From positions 62,001-126,000 of the forward strand of contig NZ_NPKI01000012.1 in NCBI RefSeq assembly GCF_002284565.1: a stretch of 64,000 bases of DNA, read 5' to 3'. The DNA comes from Mesorhizobium mediterraneum. Its GTDB lineage: Bacteria; Pseudomonadota; Alphaproteobacteria; Rhizobiales; Rhizobiaceae. The number at the start of each line of letters is the position of its first letter. Within the stretch, counting starts at the first letter, position 1. Below are positions 23,228-31,284 of the stretch, piece by piece. A model generated the notes under the pieces. It saw only the letters and a list, made by a program, of their open reading frames with translations, was not told where the DNA came from and did no database searches. The position numbers and the translations under genes were made by a program.

Positions 23228-24214
23228 ATGGCGCATACCCATGATCACGGTTCGCAGGGGCACGACCACAGCCACGGCGCCGGTCATGTGCACGGCTCTA
23301 CCGACAAGAAACGGGTGCTGATCGCGGCCTGCCTGACCGCCGGCTTCATGGTCGTGGAAGCGCTTGGCGGTCTCCTCACGGGATCGCTGGCGCTGCTGGC
23401 GGATGCCGGCCACATGCTCGCCGACTGTATCGCGCTCGGCCTTGCCTGGTATGCTTTTCATCTGGCCGGCCGCCCGGCCACGGTTCGCCTCACCTACGGT
23501 TTTGGCCGGGTCAAGACGCTGGTCGCCTATACCAACGGCATCGCAATCTTCGCCATTGCACTGTGGATCATCTATGAGGCTTGGGAACGCCTGCTGACGC
23601 CTGCGCCCGTGCTCGGCGGGCCGATGCTGGTCGTTGCGATCGCCGGTCTGCTGGTTAATATCGGCTCCTTCTTCGTGCTGCATGGCGGCGACCGCGACAG
23701 CCTGAACATGCGCGGCGCCATCCTGCACGTGCTCGGCGATCTGCTCGGCTCGGCGGCGGCGATCATAGCTGCCCTGATCATCCTGGCGACGGGCTGGACG
23801 CCTATCGATCCAATCCTGTCAGTCCTTGTCTCGCTGCTGATCCTGTCTACGGCCTGGTCGCTGATGCGCGAAGCAGCCCATGTCCTGCTCGAAGGCGTGC
23901 CGGCGAGCCTCGATCGCGACCTGATCGCCAGGGACATAGAGGGGACAATCAAGGGCGTGCGCGAGGTCCATCACATGCATGTCTGGTCGCTTGACGGGTC
24001 AAGCAACATGGCGACCTTGCATGCCTGCCTCAACGATGGCGTCGATGCCCACAAAGCGGTCAGCGCCATCAAGAAGCGGCTTGCCGCCGAGCATGGAATT
24101 GCCCACGCCACCGTAGAACCGGAATTCGGCCAATGCGCCGACAGCCATGATGAGCACCACGGCGAGCACGACCATGCGCACAATGTGGCTCCGCATCATG
24201 GCCACTATCACTGA
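23228..24214 (+). CDS. cation diffusion facilitator, zinc-type exporter
   Basis: A 328-residue CDF/ZnT-like antiporter of the inner membrane with six predicted helices. His-rich tails are present at both ends (HTHDHGSQGHDHSHGAGH at the N-terminus; HDEHHGEHDHAHNVAPHHGH at the C-terminus). The transport-site acids are in LADAGHMLADC (helix II) and in HVLGDLLGS (helix V, HxxxD). This pattern is typical of zinc export by ZitB/CzcD-like proteins. GGGAGTTCGTG precedes the ATG. It follows a GNAT gene by 13 bases. Confidence 0.9.
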   Translation: MAHTHDHGSQGHDHSHGAGHVHGSTDKKRVLIAACLTAGFMVVEALGGLLTGSLALLADAGHMLADCIALGLAWYAFHLAGRPATVRLTYGFGRVKTLVAYTNGIAIFAIALWIIYEAWERLLTPAPVLGGPMLVVAIAGLLVNIGSFFVLHGGDRDSLNMRGAILHVLGDLLGSAAAIIAALIILATGWTPIDPILSVLVSLLILSTAWSLMREAAHVLLEGVPASLDRDLIARDIEGTIKGVREVHHMHVWSLDGSSNMATLHACLNDGVDAHKAVSAIKKRLAAEHGIAHATVEPEFGQCADSHDEHHGEHDHAHNVAPHHGHYH

Positions 24215-24277
24215 CACCGGGAGTTCCATGGCATTGGTAACCAAATTGATGAATTTCCGCAGCGTCGGGACCACTTG

Positions 24278-24484
24278 ATGGACCGCGACACGCGCAATGC
24301 GGCAATAGGCGCCCTCTGGGTGCTGATCCTGTTCGGCATCGCCGCCTACTATTTGCCAACCGTGATGCTGGCGGTCGGCCGCGTCTCGACCATTCTTGCC
24401 GCTGCTATTGCCGCTGTCTTCATGGTGGCCATCTTCGTCGTGTTTTGGCTGCGCGGTCGCAGCCAGCGCAAAAGAGGAAAATGA
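24278..24484 (+). CDS. small two-helix membrane protein
   Basis: A 68-residue protein with two hydrophobic spans (about residues 9-30, IGALWVLILFGIAAYYLPTVM, and 36-58, ending in IFVVFWLRG) and a basic C-terminal tail RGRSQRKRGK that should stay cytoplasmic. No family is recognised. The ATG at 24278 follows GGGACC. Only one base separates its stop from the dehydrogenase start, so the pair is almost certainly co-translated. Possibly a membrane accessory for the neighbour or an unrelated passenger. Confidence 0.6.
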   Translation: MDRDTRNAAIGALWVLILFGIAAYYLPTVMLAVGRVSTILAAAIAAVFMVAIFVVFWLRGRSQRKRGK

Positions 24485-24485
24485 T

Positions 24486-25463
24486 ATGCGTATCCTGATA
24501 ACCGGTGCGGCAGGCATGGTCGGCCGCAAGCTCATCGCCCGGCTGGCGAAGGACGGAACGCTCAGCGGCCGGAAGATCGCCGCGCTCGACCTTCACGATA
24601 TCGTGCCGCCACAGGCGCCGGTCCTGGAAGACGTCGATGTTGCTATCCATACCGGCGATCTTGCTGCGCCGAGCGCGACGGAAAGGCTGGTCGCGTTGCG
24701 GCCGGACGTGATCTTCCATCTCGCGGGCGTCGTGTCGGGCGAGGCGGAGGCCAATTTCGATCTCGGCTATCGCGTCAATCTCGACGGCACAAGGGCGCTG
24801 TTCGATGCCGTAAGGCTGGCGGGGTTTGCGCCGCGCGTCGTCTTCACCTCGTCGATCGCCGTGTTCGGCGCGCCGTTCCCGGATGTCATCCCCGACGAAT
24901 TCCACCCGACGCCATTGACCTCCTACGGCACGCAGAAGCTGATGGGCGAAGCCCTCTTGGCCGATTACACACGGCGCGGTTTCTTCGACGGCATCGGGAT
25001 CAGGCTGCCGACCATTTGCGTCAGGCCGGGAAAGCCGAACAAGGCAGCCTCCGGCTTTTTTTCCGGTATCATCCGCGAGCCGTTAAGCGGCCAGGAAGCG
25101 ATATTGCCGGTGCCGCGCTCTGTCGTGCACACCCACGCCAGCCCGCGTTCGGCGGTGAATTTTTTGATCCACGCAGCAGGGATCGACGGCAGCGCCGTCG
25201 GGCCGCGCCGCAATCTGACGATGCCCGGCGTCGCCGTCACGGTCGGCGAGCAGATCGAGGCATTGGAGCGCATTGCCGGCGCCAAGGCGATGAACCTGAT
25301 CCGCGAGGAGCCCGACGACACGATCTGGGCGATCGTGAAGGGCTGGCCGACACGGTTCGAGGCGCGGCGGTCGAGGGAGCTTGGCTTTGCCGCCGAAAAG
25401 AGCTTCGATGAAATCATCCGCGCCCATATTGAGGACGAGCTGGACGGCAAGATCGCAAGCTAG
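24486..25463 (+). CDS. denD: NAD-dependent epimerase/dehydratase family protein, D-erythronate dehydrogenase-like
   Basis: A 325-residue extended SDR. It has the N-terminal NAD motif LITGAAGMVGRKL, the HLAGVVSGEAEANFD segment, catalytic SSIAVFG and YGTQK (Tyr/Lys), and a C-terminal region with GIGIRLPTICVRPGKPNKAASGF. The overall pattern matches DenD, which oxidises D-erythronate at C2 in four-carbon acid catabolism. No DenKLM-like partners are next to it, so the assignment rests on sequence alone. The ATG at 24486 immediately follows the stop of the small membrane protein. Confidence 0.78.
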   Translation: MRILITGAAGMVGRKLIARLAKDGTLSGRKIAALDLHDIVPPQAPVLEDVDVAIHTGDLAAPSATERLVALRPDVIFHLAGVVSGEAEANFDLGYRVNLDGTRALFDAVRLAGFAPRVVFTSSIAVFGAPFPDVIPDEFHPTPLTSYGTQKLMGEALLADYTRRGFFDGIGIRLPTICVRPGKPNKAASGFFSGIIREPLSGQEAILPVPRSVVHTHASPRSAVNFLIHAAGIDGSAVGPRRNLTMPGVAVTVGEQIEALERIAGAKAMNLIREEPDDTIWAIVKGWPTRFEARRSRELGFAAEKSFDEIIRAHIEDELDGKIAS

Positions 25464-25496
25464 AGCGCTGCGCGTCCAATCGGACACGCAAAGCCG

Positions 25497-26654
25497 TCAT
25501 CCGCCAGTTGTCAGGCTCGCCGAAAGCAGCAGCAGCCCGAACAGGAAGACGAAGGCTGCGCCGCCGATCTCGACGATCGAATGGATGCGGTTGCCCATGC
25601 GGCCGTCGCCGGCGAAATAGACCGCCCAGTTCTTGGCCGTCACCGCCAGCGTCGCCAGGACCGAGACCGTGATCGCCGTGCCGAGTGCCATGGCCAGCAC
25701 CGACAGGATGCCGCCGAACCACAGCCCGTTGAGCATGGCGAAGCTCAGCACGATCAGTGCGCCAGAGCAGGGCCGGATACCGACGGCCGCCACCGCCGTC
25801 CAGGCGGTGCGCCAGTCGAAGCGGTCGCCGGAAAGCAGCGCCGGGTCGGGCGCGTGTGAATGTCCGCACGTCTCGCAGACTTCGCCCGCCGCATTGTGAT
25901 GATGATCGTGCCCGCCATGGCCATGGCCATGGTGATGGTTGTGCGTGCCGTGATCATGGTCATGCGCATCATCGTCGCGGCCGGCATGTGCGCGAAGCGC
26001 ATGGGAATGTTGCGAATGAGCATGCACGGAATGTGCGTGGCCTGCGTGCGAATGGCCGGCATGGGCCGCCGAGAGGCTGTAGGGAGGGCTCGCGCCGAAC
26101 AGGCGAAGGACGGCAGGGCCGGCCTTGCGCCACAAAAGCCAGGCGCCGAACAGGGTGACGAAGACATAGCTCATGATTTCGAGGAACCATGCCGCATCGG
26201 TCATCGATATAGCGGTGCCGCGCAAGACGAAGTAGGCGAGCATCATCACGAGGATCGCCGTCAGCGCCTGCAGCAGGGCCGAGACGAAGGACAGCATGAT
26301 GCCGCGCTTGAGCGCGACTTCGTTCGCCACCATGTAGGACGAGATCACCGCCTTCCCGTGACCGGGGCCGGCGGCGTGGAAAATGCCATAGGCGAAGGAC
26401 AGGCCGATCAGCAGCCACAACTTGCTGCCGTCCTCGCGCATCGCCTTCATCGCGCCGGCAAGCGCGCGGTAGAATTCCTGCTGGCGCAGATTGATCCACA
26501 TCAGGACATGGGCGAACGGGCCGGTGGTGGGAGCTATCCCGTCATTGGTGCCGATGCCGAGCGAGCTCTGGGCGTGGGCGGCGCCGAGGAAATGCGTCAT
26601 CGCAAGGGCGACGGCCAAAAGGCCGAAAGCCAAACGCAGGGACGGTTTCGTCAC
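25497..26654 (-). CDS. NicO-family nickel/cobalt efflux protein
   Basis: A 385-residue multi-span inner-membrane protein. A signal-like first helix (AVALAMTHFLGAAHAQ) is followed by the family motif HAAGPGHGKAVISSY. A long cytoplasmic or periplasmic loop (about residues 198-270) has over twenty histidines, together with CETCGH. The second conserved block is VGIRPCSGALIVLSFA. These features match RcnA-like/NicO exporters of nickel and cobalt. The DUF1007 gene ends four bases before its ATG, and DUF1007 proteins regularly accompany NicO, so the two form an operon. No RcnR-like regulator is visible nearby. Confidence 0.88.
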   Translation of the reverse strand: MTKPSLRLAFGLLAVALAMTHFLGAAHAQSSLGIGTNDGIAPTTGPFAHVLMWINLRQQEFYRALAGAMKAMREDGSKLWLLIGLSFAYGIFHAAGPGHGKAVISSYMVANEVALKRGIMLSFVSALLQALTAILVMMLAYFVLRGTAISMTDAAWFLEIMSYVFVTLFGAWLLWRKAGPAVLRLFGASPPYSLSAAHAGHSHAGHAHSVHAHSQHSHALRAHAGRDDDAHDHDHGTHNHHHGHGHGGHDHHHNAAGEVCETCGHSHAPDPALLSGDRFDWRTAWTAVAAVGIRPCSGALIVLSFAMLNGLWFGGILSVLAMALGTAITVSVLATLAVTAKNWAVYFAGDGRMGNRIHSIVEIGGAAFVFLFGLLLLSASLTTGG

Positions 26655-26658
26655 CGGA

Positions 26659-27327
26659 TTATCCTTCTGGCTGACAGTTCATTTCAAGCTTGGTCGCAAA
26701 GATCTTGCTCATATCGGTGCCTGTCGGATCGTTGAAGAAGGCGTCCGTCAGGGTCTTCTGGTTCTCGGCGATCGCCTCGTCGGGGTTCGGACGAACGACT
26801 TTGCTCGTGCATTTCGACGGCATGCCATCGACCTGCAGATTGGCATCCTCGGTGAAATCGATCGCCGTGTAGAAGGTCGGGTCGTAGACGCCGATATCGA
26901 TCTTGCCGGCCAGCTTCATCGGCGCCTTCGGTTCGGATTCGAACAGGATGATGAGTTGGTCGTTCTCGAAATTGGCCATCAGCTGCGGCGGTGGGCTCAT
27001 CGGCTCGTCCTTGCCGTCGACGGTGACGAGTTGGAAATAATTGAACTCCGCCAGCGAAGCATGGACGGTGTCGGCGACTTCCTTCAGCTCCTTGTCGTCG
27101 AGCTTCAGGTCAGAATTCTTGTCGAATTCCATCATCACCGTGCTCGAAAACAAATCGTCGAAGCGCCAGAGATGGCGCAACGCCTTCACACTTTGGTGAT
27201 CCGGGCTGAGAACCACTTCGAGGCGGGCCTCGGCGAAGACGTGGGGATGCACTTCGGCCGGCACGACCATGGCAAATGTCGCCGCCATGGCCGAAGCCAT
27301 CATGATTGCTTGCCGTTTCAGATGCAT
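26659..27327 (-). CDS. DUF1007 periplasmic protein, partner of NicO
   Basis: A 222-residue secreted protein. A signal peptide (MHLKRQAIMMASAMAATFAM) is followed by the family opening VHPHVFAEARLEVVLSPD and a Ca-like acidic helix EFDKNSDLKLDDKELKEV. The C-terminal half is beta-rich. DUF1007 (YjbP-like) proteins occur beside nickel/cobalt transporters, and the HPHVFAEA histidines may bind metal in the periplasm. Start at ATG 27327 (an ATG five codons earlier is possible). The longer frame to 27537 overlaps the LysR gene and is rejected. It is followed by NicO after four bases. Confidence 0.82.
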   Translation of the reverse strand: MHLKRQAIMMASAMAATFAMVVPAEVHPHVFAEARLEVVLSPDHQSVKALRHLWRFDDLFSSTVMMEFDKNSDLKLDDKELKEVADTVHASLAEFNYFQLVTVDGKDEPMSPPPQLMANFENDQLIILFESEPKAPMKLAGKIDIGVYDPTFYTAIDFTEDANLQVDGMPSKCTSKVVRPNPDEAIAENQKTLTDAFFNDPTGTDMSKIFATKLEMNCQPEG

Positions 27328-27412
27328 TCTCGGTCGCGATCCCATCGACTTCGGTAAATATCGAGAGTTACCAGAAAGGGGGCGAAAATGGGACCGCCAG
27401 GCGGCTGAAAGC

Positions 27413-28312
27413 TCATGCGCTGTCATTCGTCTTGAACCACTGCACCAGGAAATCGACAAAAACGCGAACCTTGGCAGGCAAATAGCGCCGGTGCGGATAG
27501 ACTGCGAAAATGCCGCTACCCGAAAGGATGCGGTCATCCAGCACAGTCACCAGCCGGCCGCTTTCGATGTCGGGAGCGGCGATGAAATCGGGCAGGATGG
27601 AAAATCCCAATCCAGCCACCGCGGCGGCTCTTGCGGCCATCGGACTGTTGACCTCGATCGGACCGGAGACCGAGACGGTTACCGTATCGCCACTGTCGCC
27701 CTTGAACGGCCAGTTGGTCAGCCAGCGGCCATTGGTGTCTATGATGCAGGGCACGCGGCCAAGGTCCTGCGGCCGCACCGGCATGCCATGCTTGGCGATC
27801 AGCTCGGGAGATGCGCAGAGGCGCACCGAAAACGGCGCCAGACGCCTCGCGATCAGCGAGGAGTTTTCCAGCCGCGAAATGCGCACGGCGAGATCGAAAC
27901 CTTCCTCGACCAGATCGACGAAGCGGTCGTCGAGATGGATGTCGAGCACGATGTCGGGATGCTGCTTGGCGAAGTCGATCAGCGATTGGCCGATCGGTGC
28001 GTCAGCAAAGGTGCGCGGCGCTGAAAGCTTGATCCTGCCGCGAACGTCGCCGGAGGATTCGCGCACCGCATCGGCCAGGCTGTCGACCTCACGCACAATT
28101 TCCGAGGCGCGCCGGTAATAGGTATGGCCGGCCTCCGTCATCGAGAACTGCCGCGTGGTGCGGTTAAGCAGCAGCGCACCGAGCTCGTCCTCCAGCTCGC
28201 GCACATATTTGGACAGCAGCGCCTTGGAGCGCCCGATCTTGCGCGCCGCTGCCGAAAAACCTTCGGCCTCGACCACGTCGATGAAGGCGCGCATGCGGGT
28301 CAGCGTGTCCAT
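27413..28312 (-). CDS. LysR-family transcriptional regulator
   Basis: A 299-residue LysR protein with an N-terminal HTH (RMRAFIDVVEAEGFSAAARK at 6-25, then SKALLSKYVRELEDELGALLL) and an effector domain close to the CrgA/AaeR-like subgroup (VRGRIKLSAPRTFADAPIG; GFDLAVRISRLENSSLIARR). The gene starts one base after the amidase stop and on the same strand, so it is co-transcribed with the amidase and may feed back on that promoter near 29550. Confidence 0.9.
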   Translation of the reverse strand: MDTLTRMRAFIDVVEAEGFSAAARKIGRSKALLSKYVRELEDELGALLLNRTTRQFSMTEAGHTYYRRASEIVREVDSLADAVRESSGDVRGRIKLSAPRTFADAPIGQSLIDFAKQHPDIVLDIHLDDRFVDLVEEGFDLAVRISRLENSSLIARRLAPFSVRLCASPELIAKHGMPVRPQDLGRVPCIIDTNGRWLTNWPFKGDSGDTVTVSVSGPIEVNSPMAARAAAVAGLGFSILPDFIAAPDIESGRLVTVLDDRILSGSGIFAVYPHRRYLPAKVRVFVDFLVQWFKTNDSA

Positions 28313-28313
28313 G

Positions 28314-29546
28314 TCATGCGCTCCTTTGGCGGGCTGAGAGGATGCGCGCGGCGAGCGCCATCAGCCGCCGGTCGCTGTTCTTCGGTCCAAGCAGCGACAG
28401 GCCGAATGGAGCGCCGTCGAGCTGGCCTAGCGGTAGGGTGATTTGCGGAAAGCCCGACAGGCCGGAAAGACACAACAGTCTCAGCGCGCGTTCACGGTAC
28501 GCCTGTAAATCGTCGAAGGAAGCAGCCTTGAGCGGGGCGGCGTCAGGAACGGTCGGCAGCACAAGAACGCCGTCATCGCCAAGACGCTCGGCAAGTTCGA
28601 GACGGAAGGCGTCGCGGCGCTGCGTTTCATGTCGCGCCGTTGCGGCGTCGATGGTTGCGCCATGCTCGAAGCGTTCCTTGACGCCGGGGCCTAGCATCCG
28701 GTTTTTCTGCGAGATCCAGGCACCATGATTTTGCCAGGCCTCGTATCCTTGCAGCTTGCGGAAGCACCAGTAGAGATCGTCGGTCGAATGCGAGAGCGGC
28801 GCGATGATCCGCGGCGCGCCCGTCACCGAAGTGACATGCTGGACCATGCCGCGATATTCATCGGCTCCCTGCGGGCCGAGAACGAGCCCGTCCAGCGCAT
28901 CAAGGGCGAGGGGGCGCTGCAATTCGTGGCGATGCGGATCGTCGCCGAGCAGCACCGCGCCGACCTTGTCATAGGTGGTCATGTCCTTGGCAAACCACCC
29001 GAACGTATCGAGGGAGGGGGCCAGCGGCATGGTGCCATCGAGCGAAATGCGGCCATGCGTGACCCTGAGGCCGATCAAGCCACAGAAACTTGCCGGGGCG
29101 CGGATCGAGCCGCCGGTGTCGGATCCGGCGGCGATGTCGGCCAGCCCGCCGGCGACCGCAGCAGCGGAACCGGAGGACGAGCCACCGGTGATGCGGTCGG
29201 GTGCGGCCGGATTGACCGGCGCCGGAAAATGCGCGTTCAGCCCCATCAGGGAGAAGGCCAGTTCATCCGTTTGCGTCTTGCCGACGAAGCGCGCGCCCGA
29301 ATCAAGCAGCGCCCGAACGGCCGGCGCTGTCGCGGGGGCGGGTGAAACCTCCTGGTATTTCTGCGGATTGCCGCAGCCGGTGCGGTAGCCGGCCACGTCG
29401 TAAATATCCTTGACGGCCAGCCGCAGGCCGGCAAGCGGGCCGGATTGCGCATTGGATACAGGGATATCGTCTAGGTCGAGAAAAGCGTTCAGGGGGCCAC
29501 GAGTGCCTGTCATTCGTTCGATATCCGGATACAGCTGTTGCAACAT
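28314..29546 (-). CDS. amidase signature enzyme
   Basis: A 410-residue hydrolase of the amidase signature family with a Ser-cisSer-Lys triad: lysine in LAVKDIYDVAG, serines in TGGSSSGSAAAVAGG and GSDTGGSIRAPASFCG. It cleaves an amide, substrate unknown. The length is slightly short for the family (usually about 450). The start is ATG 29546, or ATG 29513 (MTGTRGPLNAF) eleven codons in; neither has a strong ribosome site. Its 3' end abuts the LysR gene. A second amidase lies at 44729. Confidence 0.88.
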   Translation of the reverse strand: MLQQLYPDIERMTGTRGPLNAFLDLDDIPVSNAQSGPLAGLRLAVKDIYDVAGYRTGCGNPQKYQEVSPAPATAPAVRALLDSGARFVGKTQTDELAFSLMGLNAHFPAPVNPAAPDRITGGSSSGSAAAVAGGLADIAAGSDTGGSIRAPASFCGLIGLRVTHGRISLDGTMPLAPSLDTFGWFAKDMTTYDKVGAVLLGDDPHRHELQRPLALDALDGLVLGPQGADEYRGMVQHVTSVTGAPRIIAPLSHSTDDLYWCFRKLQGYEAWQNHGAWISQKNRMLGPGVKERFEHGATIDAATARHETQRRDAFRLELAERLGDDGVLVLPTVPDAAPLKAASFDDLQAYRERALRLLCLSGLSGFPQITLPLGQLDGAPFGLSLLGPKNSDRRLMALAARILSARQRSA

Positions 29547-29679
29547 TGTTCGATGCTAGGAATTTTACAACCTGACGTACGATTTTTATTGATTGTGAAA
29601 TCCTTCGACCTTATATCGCGCTTGCCCAAAGTCGCACGTGCCTGTGGGTGTCCGCCGATCCTCAAAATGGTGAGGGATA

Positions 29680-30056
29680 TCGGTAAGGTAACTGGAGCCA
29701 ACCCCTCCAGTCGGTTTAGCGGCCAACCGCCAGACCGAGGACACCTTGAAGCAACGACGGTGCGGGCCTTTCTGGTGTTCTGCCGGTCGTCCAAAGACCG
29801 GGGTTACTGAAGAGGCACACCTTCATTGCCGGCAGTGCGGACGGGTCTCCCATCCAAGCCAAGGCAGACAAAGCGAACCGAGGCCGGGCAAGGCCAAGGT
29901 TCACCGCCGCGAGACGGCGTTTCATGGTTCCGGGGTCTCCACCGGCTGGTTCCATGGATTTGACGTCCCGCCTTTGTCCACCGCGTGTTCGCGAGGTCGA
30001 TGACCCGCGTCCCGCAGCCTTTGTGCGCGCCGAAAGGCGCTGATGGAGAGACCCCG
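29680..30056 (+). promoter_or_regulatory. structured leader of the ornithine decarboxylase gene (speF-motif candidate)
   Basis: A long gene-free leader with successive perfect hairpins: ACTGGAG / CTCCAGT (29691-29711); TCGGT...GCGG CCAA CCGC...ACCGA (29711-29738); CCGGTC / GACCGG (29783-29801); CGCCG / CGGCG (29905-29919). A conserved RNA called the speF motif is known upstream of ornithine decarboxylase genes in alphaproteobacteria, and this leader has the right position and size. I cannot confirm the match by covariance here. Upstream ORFs traverse it. 29547-29680 shows nothing further. Confidence 0.6.
29924..30043 (+). CDS. candidate 39-codon upstream ORF in the odc leader
   Basis: ATG at 29924 opens a 39-residue frame (starts MVPGSPPAGS, ends FVRAERR) whose TGA stop touches the GGAGAG ribosome site of ornithine decarboxylase. 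It is Pro/Arg-rich and has no strong ribosome site of its own. A longer overlapping frame runs 29746-30003 (85 codons, ending in a Cys/Arg-rich tail). Translation of a leader peptide that ends at the downstream ribosome site would fit polyamine- or ornithine-dependent control, as for SpeFL in gammaproteobacteria. Coding status unproven. Confidence 0.3.
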   Translation: MVPGSPPAGSMDLTSRLCPPRVREVDDPRPAAFVRAERR

Positions 30057-31190
30057 ATGGCTACCCAGCGCATCCTTGATTTCCTCGCCACCCGACGTCC
30101 GAACGGCCCATGCCTCGTCGTCGATCTCGATGTCGTGCGCGACAATTTTCGCGCCTTCGAGAAGGCGCTTCCCGATTCGAAAATCTACTATGCGGTGAAA
30201 GCAAACCCGGCGCCGGAAATCCTGCGCCTGCTTGCTGCGATGGGCTCGTCCTTCGACACCGCTTCCGTTGCCGAAGTCGAGATGGCGATGGACGCCGGTG
30301 CGCCGGCGGACCGCATCTCCTTCGGCAACACCATCAAGAAGGAGCGCGACATCCAGCGCGCCTATCAGCTCGGTATCCGGCTGTTCGCAGTGGACTGCGT
30401 CGAGGAGGTCGACAAGATCGCCCGCGTTGCGCCCGGCGCCCGTGTGTTCTGCCGCGTGCTGACCGACGGCGAAGGCGCCGAATGGCCGCTGTCGCGCAAG
30501 TTCGGCTGCGTGCCGGCGATGGCGGTCGATGTGCTGCGTCGTGCCAGGACGCTCGGCCTCGACGCCTATGGCGTGTCGTTTCATGTCGGCTCGCAGCAGA
30601 CCGACCTGACTGCCTGGGACCGTGCGCTCGGCGATGCCAAGAAGGTGTTCGCGGCGCTCGCCGAGGAAGGCATCGTGCTCAAGATGGTCAATATGGGCGG
30701 CGGGTTCCCGACCCGTTATCTCAGGGATGTGCCGGTGGCACAGGCCTATGGCCAGGCGATCTTCTCGGCGCTGCGCAAGCACTTCGGCAACGCCATCCCG
30801 GAAACCATCATCGAACCGGGCCGTGGCATGGTCGGCAATGCCGGCGTCATCAAGTCGGAAGTCGTGCTGATCTCGAAGAAGGCCGACAACGACAATGTGC
30901 GCTGGGTGTTCCTCGACATCGGCAAGTTCGGCGGTCTCGCCGAGACGATGGACGAGGCGATCCGCTACCCGATCGTCACCGCGCATGACGGCACCGAGAC
31001 CGCACCGTGCGTGCTCGCCGGCCCGACCTGCGATTCGGCCGACGTGATGTACGAGAAGACGCCGTATCCGCTGCCCTTGTCGCTGACCATCGGCGACGAG
31101 GTGCTGATCGAGGGCACCGGCGCGTACACCACGACCTACGCCTCGGTCGCCTTCAACGGCTTCGAGCCTCTCCGATCCTACGTGATCTGA
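30057..31190 (+). CDS. odc: ornithine (lysine/ornithine-type) decarboxylase, PLP fold III
   Basis: A 377-residue alanine-racemase-fold decarboxylase. PLP binds K48 in YYAVKANP. The GGGFPTRY and EPGRGMVGNAG phosphate loops are present, and the catalytic cysteine is C325 in GPTCDSADV. It converts ornithine to putrescine and CO2, supplying homospermidine synthase. The ATG at 30057 has GGAGAG nine bases before it and is preferred over the in-frame extension to 29985. It sits behind a long structured leader and is followed by a stem-loop over its stop codon and by a GNAT gene. Some family members also accept lysine, so exact specificity is inferred. Confidence 0.92.
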   Translation: MATQRILDFLATRRPNGPCLVVDLDVVRDNFRAFEKALPDSKIYYAVKANPAPEILRLLAAMGSSFDTASVAEVEMAMDAGAPADRISFGNTIKKERDIQRAYQLGIRLFAVDCVEEVDKIARVAPGARVFCRVLTDGEGAEWPLSRKFGCVPAMAVDVLRRARTLGLDAYGVSFHVGSQQTDLTAWDRALGDAKKVFAALAEEGIVLKMVNMGGGFPTRYLRDVPVAQAYGQAIFSALRKHFGNAIPETIIEPGRGMVGNAGVIKSEVVLISKKADNDNVRWVFLDIGKFGGLAETMDEAIRYPIVTAHDGTETAPCVLAGPTCDSADVMYEKTPYPLPLSLTIGDEVLIEGTGAYTTTYASVAFNGFEPLRSYVI

Positions 31191-31214
31191 CGGTTCGAAA
31201 GAACCGCTCAGATC
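31184..31214. repeat. inverted repeat spanning the odc stop codon
   Basis: GATCTGACGGTTC, GAAA loop, GAACCG-C-TCAGATC: 13 base pairs with a single bulge. The odc TGA lies inside the left arm. There is no U-tract, so it is more likely a 3'-end stabiliser or weak stop than a classical terminator. Confidence 0.6.
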
Positions 31215-31284
31215 ATCCCAGGTGGGCGCCTGTCGCCCGCCCGGGCTCGCCTGTGGAACAATCCGCTCGTGAAGGATCGCGGAA

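Noticed and set aside
25460..25490. TAGAGCGCTGCGCGTCC...GGACACGC after the denD stop
   Set aside because: Looks like a short degenerate remnant of the rhizobial intergenic repeats with an imperfect stem. Too short to call confidently.
29746..30003. 85-codon frame in the odc leader as a real gene
   Set aside because: No ribosome site and no family. Kept only as a possible regulatory upstream ORF.
31190..31206. GGTTCGAAAGAACC as a tRNA T-arm
   Set aside because: No acceptor stem, D-arm or anticodon arm surrounds it. It is part of the inverted repeat at the odc stop.
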